Program-made: the position numbers and the translations under genes
Origin: Cryptomeria japonica
Lineage: Eukaryota; Streptophyta; Pinopsida; Cupressales; Cupressaceae
Assembly: GCF_030272615.1 (NCBI RefSeq)
Contig: NC_081410.1
Coordinates: forward strand, 223,563,415-223,627,414
Reading direction: 5' to 3'
DNA length: 64,000 nucleotides
Notes under the pieces: generated by a model
Databases searched by the model: none
What the model was told of the DNA's origin: nothing
What the model saw: the letters and a program-made list of their open reading frames with translations, nothing else
Shown here: piece after piece, positions 57,333 through 64,000 of the stretch
Layout of the letters: each line of letters starts with the position of its first letter
Numbering within the stretch: the first letter of the stretch is position 1

Positions 57333-58163
57333 TTATACAAAACCATTCATTGGTTCTGAGAAATAACATCCTTTTCTTCCTAGCTTAGGATGTTTCAAAA
57401 GCTTATGAGCAACTGAGAAGAAATATAGTACAAAGAGGTGCCTCACATAATGTTGTAAGACTATTGTAAGTATGAAAATAACATGGCCTACCTCTTTTGT
57501 TTGCTCATATATACCGCTATCTATGAGGTTATAGGTAAGATGATAACCTTTTACTGAAGCTTCATTTTTAGGCATAAGCTCATCTTGTATTGTCTTTTTG
57601 GCCTCCAATCTGGAAAGATATCTTATAGGACAACCTCTTGTGTGAACAAAGCTTGGGCTCCCCTTGCTGGTTTCTACTCTGTCAACTATCTCCTAAACCA
57701 TAATTGTTTCCTCCACCTGAGTATGCTGATCAAATTTTTTTCTTTCCAATGGTATCAAGTTATTAGCAAGATTAGAACAAAAATATTCAATGATGCTTGA
57801 GAAAATACTCACCTCTTGGTTAATTTCACTATGCTGAGTATTGTTTACTACACTTTGCTGATTGTTTTCAAGGATTTTACCATGGAAATCCATGTCTTGC
57901 TGATTTTCTTGCTCTACCTAAACCAAATTTGCATCTAGATCGACCTCTTGAACCTGCTCAACAACATTGTCCTCTGTTTCATGCTCATGAATCAACACTG
58001 TGTGACTGTCATGTGCATGCTCTTGTTGATCACAACCCTGTCATTCGAACCAAATGTCTTCAGAAAAAGACCCCTTATTATCTACATCTGAAATAAAAAC
58101 CTCTAAGTCATCCTAAAACGAGTCCTCTTCATCATAATTTCATTTTTCTCTAAGAGGGGACTG
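57333..58163 (-). pseudogene. F ORF, C-terminal part
   Basis: Minus-strand frame continuing the 63212 ORF across E (one-base frameshift near the junction). Acidic/Gln-rich start (DDLEVFISDVDNKGSFSEDI, HEHETEDNVVEQVQEVDLDA), then a helical part with NNLIPLERKKFDQHTQVEE, RGCPIRYLSRLEAKKTIQDE and GHVIFILTIVLQHYVRHLFV. A few in-frame stops. Unknown function; the HETEDN/acidic style recalls the ORF of D. Confidence 0.5.
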
Positions 58164-61100
58164 TGTTGGTCTCAAAAAAGACACCCAAGTTCACCTGCAA
58201 TCTATCTATAAAATAACCAATCTCAATCAATTAAAATCTTCAGGGCCTGGACAACATAACATAGGATCCTATTGATCTTCCTACACTTCAGGTTCCTGCA
58301 AGACCTAGGGGGGGACACCCTTTGATGCACAAATTACAACCAATTACAAACATATGGCATCAATAAAAGTAGAAAAATATCGTTTGGCTCAACAACAAGG
58401 AGGTTACTATAGATGGGCTAGATCTACATTGACATCTCAACAAGATTGGAGCATGAGATAGATGGAACAAACTAAAACTATAGACATAAAAACTAATAGG
58501 ATATTTGATTTTTTAAAATCTCTGAGAATCCCCAGAATCTGCAAGACCAGTGCCTTATCCAAGGGTATGGAGTCATGCATCAAACTGAAAATGAAAAACC
58601 TCTATTGCAAATCCAATTTATTGAGAAAGATATCCCTGTATTAATGCCTAACATTAACACATTCTAAACTCTAACAGAGGATCATACATATCCAAACATT
58701 ATTCTGCATCCAAAATGATTGCTCATAGAGTTTAAACTCTTCCTTGAAGAGTACCTAAGAACAACCATTACACTCCCACTTTGACAGGACAAACCCAAAC
58801 TCCCTTGAAGACTGGACTCATTGAAAATAAGAAAAGGCCTAGAGACAATCCAATAAACTGTATATATGCCTTACATATATGTGACCTGCAACAAAAAAAA
58901 ACATCTATAGCAAGAAGATACTCTATTGCTTGAAAAGGAACATTGTATTACAAATTTGGAAAAAGCTCAGAATTGGAAACCAAGATTATGGACCCTTGCT
59001 CACAAAAATCTGGAACCCTTACAAAATGAGAAGACCCTCGAATAAGAAGGTAGGGAGGACAAAATCATATTTTATTCTCTGACAATAGCAACTACCCTAT
59101 CTTTCAGCATTAACTATTTTACACAACTAGGCCTACAGAACATCCAATCTCTCTGACTGAAAAATATAATCTAAGATCTTGAGGTAACTACCCCAAAAAT
59201 ACTTTTCATGGGTTACACTTGATTGCAAAATCAGATTCCTCAAATTGAGAGCTTTCTAATGATATATAACACATATATCGAGCAAAAAATAAATCCCTTA
59301 GCCACCAATCTTTCTACAAGTCAGTCATTTAATTTTCTACCTTTCCACCACAGTCTGAAATTATATTTAAATCTTTGAATTTTGCCACGTAGATCTCTGC
59401 CATGCATCTCCGCCATGTGGCACCATCTAGTTCATCATCAAAATGAAACTCTTTATTTCTTCCCCACCTTGCCTGTTCTTTATTTCCTCTCGACTGCTCT
59501 CCTTCTTTATCGGGCCCCACCACTTAGTAGCCAAGTCACAACTATTAGCCATCAAGCAACTTCATGTTGCGACTTGGCAACAGTCATTGATCTACCTTGG
59601 ATCACCATTGATTTGCCTTAACTTGTCTAGCTTTTACCTCTCTTGAGAGGCTCCCTCTATCACTTTCTCTTCTGGTGGGCCTGACACATGGCACATCCTG
59701 ATTTTCCTTTGGATCCATCTACCCGCCACCTTATACTCACCACTGGACTTGAGCCTACCCTGATTCTTCTTATACTCCTGCTAGATGGCACATCCAGATT
59801 CATCTATTGATCCACCAGGACTACCACCTGGTTATTCGTTATGTCACATGCAATAACCATTGGGCACTTTCACATGGCAGTATAGCGATGGCTGTGGATC
59901 TTCCCTCAAGCTACTTGATCCTTATCACCTGGGCCACCTCATAATTTCCGCACATGCTTTGTTGCCAAGTTGCATAGGATAGCTAGCAAGCACCTTTGCA
60001 TCATGACATGGCGAAAATCATTGGATCATCTTGCCCGACCATTGATCTTCCTAAACCCGCTCGGCCTTTAGCTTCTTTGAATGGCTCTTGGCTATGCCAC
60101 GGTGTCACCATGTGGCATCTCTGGATTTACTCTAGGATCTACCTGGAGCTTCCACCTCATCAACTGTGTGGCACCACATGGCATCTCATGATTTTCTCTC
60201 GAGATTCGCCTGAGCACGGCCCCATCCACCACCTCATCACTACTAGACCCACCACTTCATTGACTAAACCTCTTCTTTGGCTAGCCATTTTCATATTTTA
60301 TCAAAACCTTGGTTTCATCGACACCTTTCATGTCAATGAAACCGATGCCTTCGGTGAGTCCCTTCAATGATCCATCGAAGCCATGGTCTGCTCGATATAC
60401 ACTTTGATGATATGCCACATCACACCCTTTGATTGGCTCCGGAGCTTACAACTGGGTGTCACTTGGTGCGAGGGTATTCATTTTGGGCTCTCCACTAACT
60501 GCCGGAATGAACCACCTGCCTTAACCGCTTGCACTAACTGTCGGCCATGGTTCACTGCTAGTGGTTTCTCACCAAGTCATGGGTGATATCTGGCGAGCAT
60601 TTTTACGTCGTGACATAGCGACAACCCTTGGATCCATCTTGATCACCATTGATCTTTGTTGATCTACTCGATCCTTAGCCTCTCTAAGTGGCTACATCCT
60701 ATGCCATGGTGTCACCACATGTCCGCCACTTGTCTGACACCTCATCAACTATGTGTCACCATGCAACACCTCATTACTTGCTCAGAGATCCTCTTCGACT
60801 CCATCTGGCCTACCAGCTCATTAGTCGCCAAGTCACGGCTGTTAACAGTCGAGCACTTTCATCTTGCGGTATAGCGACCGCCGTCCAATCTTTTGCAACC
60901 TTCCCACTATTTAATTTTCCCTTTTGCTGCAAAATTAGGCTGCTCTGAGATGCACACGCACACGGGGAGCCCACCACCTACTTGATCGGCCACTTGCCAA
61001 AAGCCTGAAAGCTTTGACACATAGGATATATGCGACCTTACACATAAATACTGAAATGCTCCTCCTTGCGGCCAATATGGGATAAAAGTTCACCTTAGCC

Positions 61101-61849
61101 CTTTCCATCGGGTCATCGGGATCTCTCCAAACATGCAAACCCGATGGCCGATGCCATCTTTCCGTGCTCTGCACTTCTTTGCACTATCCATCGGGTCATC
61201 GGGATAACTTCAGAACTTAATTTCTAATAGTCGATGATGACTTTCTATGCTATGCACCTTTCTCATGGGTCCCACCACTTAGTCACCATGCCATGGTTGT
61301 TAACCATCAAGCACTTTTGGGTTGCATTATAGAGATAGCTGTGAGATCAATGCAAAGCTGCTCGATCTTTAGGAAGCCCGACAGAGACATAGGAAAAGAC
61401 TTAGGACTTAGGAAAAACTAAAAATTATCAGAACCCGCCCAGGCCTAGACTTAAAAGGGGCCCCCTCTTGATGACACACAGGCCCTTCCACTTAGGTGGA
61501 AAAATAACGAGCAAAGACTTTTAAACAAAAGAAAAGGGACATTTTGAACAATGAACCTTGAACCAAAAAGGTTCAAGGGTTCAAGTTCAATATGAATTAC
61601 AATAATGCATTACAAAGGTTTAATTTTTTCTTAATGTTTTCACGGAAAAGCAAAAACCCTAGACCTTCAGAATTATAAATTCGCAAGCAAAGGTCAAATT
61701 TTGAATTTTGATAGACTCCAACAACTAAAAGGCAAGATTTTCAACATATTTGAAACAATGGTAACAGATTCATCAAGTTCCATTAAAAAGTGTAGAGCAG
61801 AATTTTAAAATGGGCCACTCAAAATCTCAAAATTTTATAGGTCCCAATA
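58164..61849 (-). mobile_element. Solo LTR E (D family) inside F
   Basis: 3,686 bases with plus-strand limits TGTTGGTCTC...GTCCCAATA, matching D LTR landmarks: tcacctgcaat.tatctat.aaata..ccaat, cctggacaacataaca, gacctaggg. Flanks GACTG (58159-58163) and GACTA (61850-61854) form a TSD with one mismatch. No internal region or second LTR. Minus-strand frame of F continues across it, confirming insertion. Small ORFs are not genes. Confidence 0.75.
61043..61083 (-). promoter_or_regulatory. USE-like plus TATA-like promoter in E
   Basis: Element strand ATCCCATATTG (61083-61073), 22 bases, then TATTTATG (61050-61043); two mismatches to RTCCCACATCG. Confidence 0.35.
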
Positions 61850-63212
61850 GACTATCTACTACCTTGTTGCAGCTCTCTTGTGTGATCAAAACAACAATGT
61901 TTTGAACCTCTTCTTACTGTGGTGAAGTTGGTATGACTACAATCTGAATTTCATTTTCCTCATCTTCCACAAAAAGTGGTAGCTCATGAAACAAATCAAT
62001 TAGAACTTGACAATTATCAACTTTTTCTAGATTTTGAAACCTATCATCTTGAATATTGTAAGCATGCATCTTAATAGGTGAGAGATCTGATTTATTTTCA
62101 CTAAGTACCTCTTCTTCTTGATATTCAACTTGAATATCTTGAGAAACCAAGATATCAATGGGTTCTTTAGGAATGAATTATTGAGGCTCTTGAACTAAAA
62201 GAGGTTGTCTAAAATTTGGGAACGCAAATCTGCGACGCTCTTCTTTAATAGGTTGATTCATGATGGGATCTTTGTGAGTGATCTTTTTATAGGGATTCAC
62301 TTGTTTAATAATAGGTTCTTGAAATGATTGAGGACTCCTAAAACTTGGAATTTTGAATTTGGGAGATTTAGGAGACTCACCTTGTTTTAAGCTTGGTATT
62401 TTGATCTCAGAAGCTTTTTCCTTCTCATTTGTAGTGATCTGTTGCTTAATATTTTCCTCAAAGTGTCTTTTCTACATTTCATGTTGTTGATCTTGGTCCT
62501 TGTAAGCCAACTCTGCCAAATCTTTCTTTTTACCTTTCTTTTTTGGTGGATAAACAATTTGTCATAACCGGTATTTCTTCGTAGCTAAATGCAATGGATT
62601 TACATTTGTGGGTTGACCTAAGATGCAAGGGGTTAATTGGGTCATTAACTCTTGTACATTGGTTGACAACATGCTCATAATCTTTTCTCTTGCAACAAAT
62701 TCTTCCTTGACAGTAGCATTAGGATTGTTTACCCTATCAACAAATCCCTCAAATGCCTTTGTTACCTCTTCTTCCAATGTTTTCATTTCCTCATCTTTAG
62801 AAGAGAGTTGTTCCTCTTTAGCAACAACCTCATTTGCAAAATTTTATGCATAATATACCTTTTGTGCCTCCAACTCTTTCTCATAATGATAAGCTTGACC
62901 AGTCGGCACTTTTTTCTGCAACTCATGTTGCTTTTGTACCATGCATTTTATCTCTCTAAGCTCTGAACTATATCGATTTGCATCAATATAACCTTCTTGA
63001 GGCTAATTGTAAGCTTGATTAGGTTGCCATGCGGACTGAGTTGTGGTGGGTGGGTGATAAGAAGGATAAACCTGTTGATTATTGGCACTAATATGGCTAT
63101 TTGGATTAAAACTAACATTATGGCTATTTGGGTATGGTTGATAAGAAGGTGCAGGAGCAATACCTTCATAATAAGGTGGTGAATAATAATACTGTGCCTA
63201 AAAATCAAACAT
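61850..63212 (-). pseudogene. F ORF, N-terminal part
   Basis: One frame from ATG 63212 down to E at 61850, with several stops (the first at codon 5) and no frameshift. It starts with a Tyr/Pro/Asn/Gln-rich stretch (AQYYYSPPYYEGIAPAPSYQ). A coiled-coil region follows (SELREIKCMVQKQHELQKK, KEEQLSSKDEEMKTLEEE), a basic KKKGKKKDLAELAYKDQ segment, a Pro/Lys/Ser segment with repeats (KIPSLKQGESPKSPKFKIPS), and an acidic end (LPLFVEDEENEIQIVV). No zinc knuckle, protease or pol motif. Possibly a structural protein; unknown. Confidence 0.55.
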
Positions 63213-63413
63213 ATTTTCTCATTTAAATAGCTGGAATTTAAAATACAAAACTTTTTTGAAACATACCAACACTCGGACTGCTGAAACCAACAAACTTATA
63301 ACTCGGAGTCGCCAAGTGTGGGTAGATTTTACCTCCAAAGGCTATAATTTCTGATTTTCACACCAAAAATCAGAATTTTGTGGAAAAAGATTTGGATTTA
63401 TCAATCCAAAGAT
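63213..63413 (-). other. Leader of F
   Basis: 200 bases between PBS and ORF. CTTGGCGACTCCGAG (near 63310, element strand) resembles the leader of D. Confidence 0.4.
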
Positions 63414-63431
63414 GTCCCATCGGGTGTGCCA
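63414..63431 (-). promoter_or_regulatory. Primer-binding site of F (not iMet)
   Basis: Element strand TGGCACACCCGATGGGAC, five bases after the LTR end at 63437. Begins TGG; tRNA not identified. Confidence 0.55.
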
Positions 63432-63436
63432 AAAAT

Positions 63437-64000
63437 TGTTGTCACTCAAATTGCACCTGTAGTGCACAAGTTGAAAGCTCAAGCAACTTGGTGACACATG
63501 GGATAATTCTCAAGCCTGTGGGTTGCCTATAGTGAGAATTAACCTCCAGATGAAGGGCTGGTTCCCTGTGAATAACTCTAAATCTTTACCGAGAAAAGGG
63601 ATAGGAAAACTTAAAATGAAACTAGACAGAAATTGCAAATGCTAAACAAAGGTGAAGCATCAATAAGATATCTCAAAATGACAGACATACAATCCTAAAA
63701 ATACCAATCTGCACAAATAGACTTCTGGTTCATAAAACATAAATATTTCATGCAAAGGATTTAAACTTCAAGAAATTGAAAGGAATGAAAACTTTCACAA
63801 TCAACCAAATGAGCCAATTTATCACAATGCACAACCTGTGACTTACAAATGAGACAGAAAATTCAAAGGTTATGTAGACAATAACACAATAAACTAACTC
63901 TCAATCAAGGATAAAAAAATGAACTATAAAGACATAAGGCATAAGCTGGTAATCTTTTATTCGGAATTTTGTCATAAAACTACATATGAGCTACAAGAAT
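63437..64000 (-). repeat. 5' LTR of F, partial
   Basis: Plus start TGTTGTCACTC, matching 39912 onward; continues beyond the window. The rest of G and J should follow further right. Confidence 0.75.

Noticed and set aside
57333-57608. Hydrophobic minus-strand segment as a membrane or envelope protein
   Set aside because: Only one short hydrophobic stretch at the end of the long F frame; no signal peptide or envelope features.
59382-61174. Several 60-124 residue ORFs in E
   Set aside because: They lie in a solo LTR, start in arbitrary frames and show no domain or conservation with D.

Overview
The window is a nest of plant LTR retrotransposons, and I found no host gene, tRNA or rRNA. Evidence for a plant: primer-binding sites (PBS) matching initiator tRNA-Met (TGGTATCAGAGC), Copia and chromovirus Gypsy coding remnants, a Tat-like Gypsy remnant, and insertion upon insertion as in very large genomes. 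The low-GC, heavily nested style suggests a gymnosperm, possibly a conifer; that is an inference. For this report the elements are labelled J, K, L, I, H, A, M, G, D, F, B, C and E.

Layout. The base is J (2812-6441), a decayed Tat-like Gypsy (gag, protease, RNase H, start of RT). LTR K with LTR L lies on its left, and minus-strand LTR I interrupts its RT at 6442. LTR H sits in I. Copia-like element A (7573-22069, TSD TTCTC) sits in H. Chromovirus M (13947-21871, TSD GTTTC) sits in the 3' LTR of A. The probable rest of I (22102-24690) leads into G, a minus-strand Copia (24691 to beyond the window). The G 3' LTR holds D (25654-36454, TSD GTGAC), a minus-strand element with 4.1-4.3 kb LTRs and no pol. 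The G gag is broken by F (39912 to beyond the window, minus). F contains B (40977-55267) in one LTR and solo LTR E (58164-61849) in its coding region. B contains C (43351-50922, TSD AGGAG) inside its second ORF. The deepest chain is J > I > G > F > B > C.

Main biology. A, B and C are related plus-strand elements with Copia-style termini. Each encodes a coiled-coil/CCHC gag-like ORF1 and, after a 0.3-0.45 kb spacer, a roughly 1,000-1,170 codon ORF2 of unknown function. None has protease, integrase, RT or RNase H. G shares their LTR style, purine tracts and zinc-knuckle gag but carries Copia RT, so its family is a plausible source of enzymes. D and F are a second pol-less group with long LTRs and acidic or coiled-coil ORFs.

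Two sequence features stand out. At the 3' end of the Copia-like LTRs (K, I, H, A, B, C, G) there is a hairpin whose stem differs between families but stays complementary around a C-rich loop. In A, B and G an inverted repeat encloses the polypurine tract and the start of U3. Every coding region is broken by stops or frameshifts, so nothing here looks intact.
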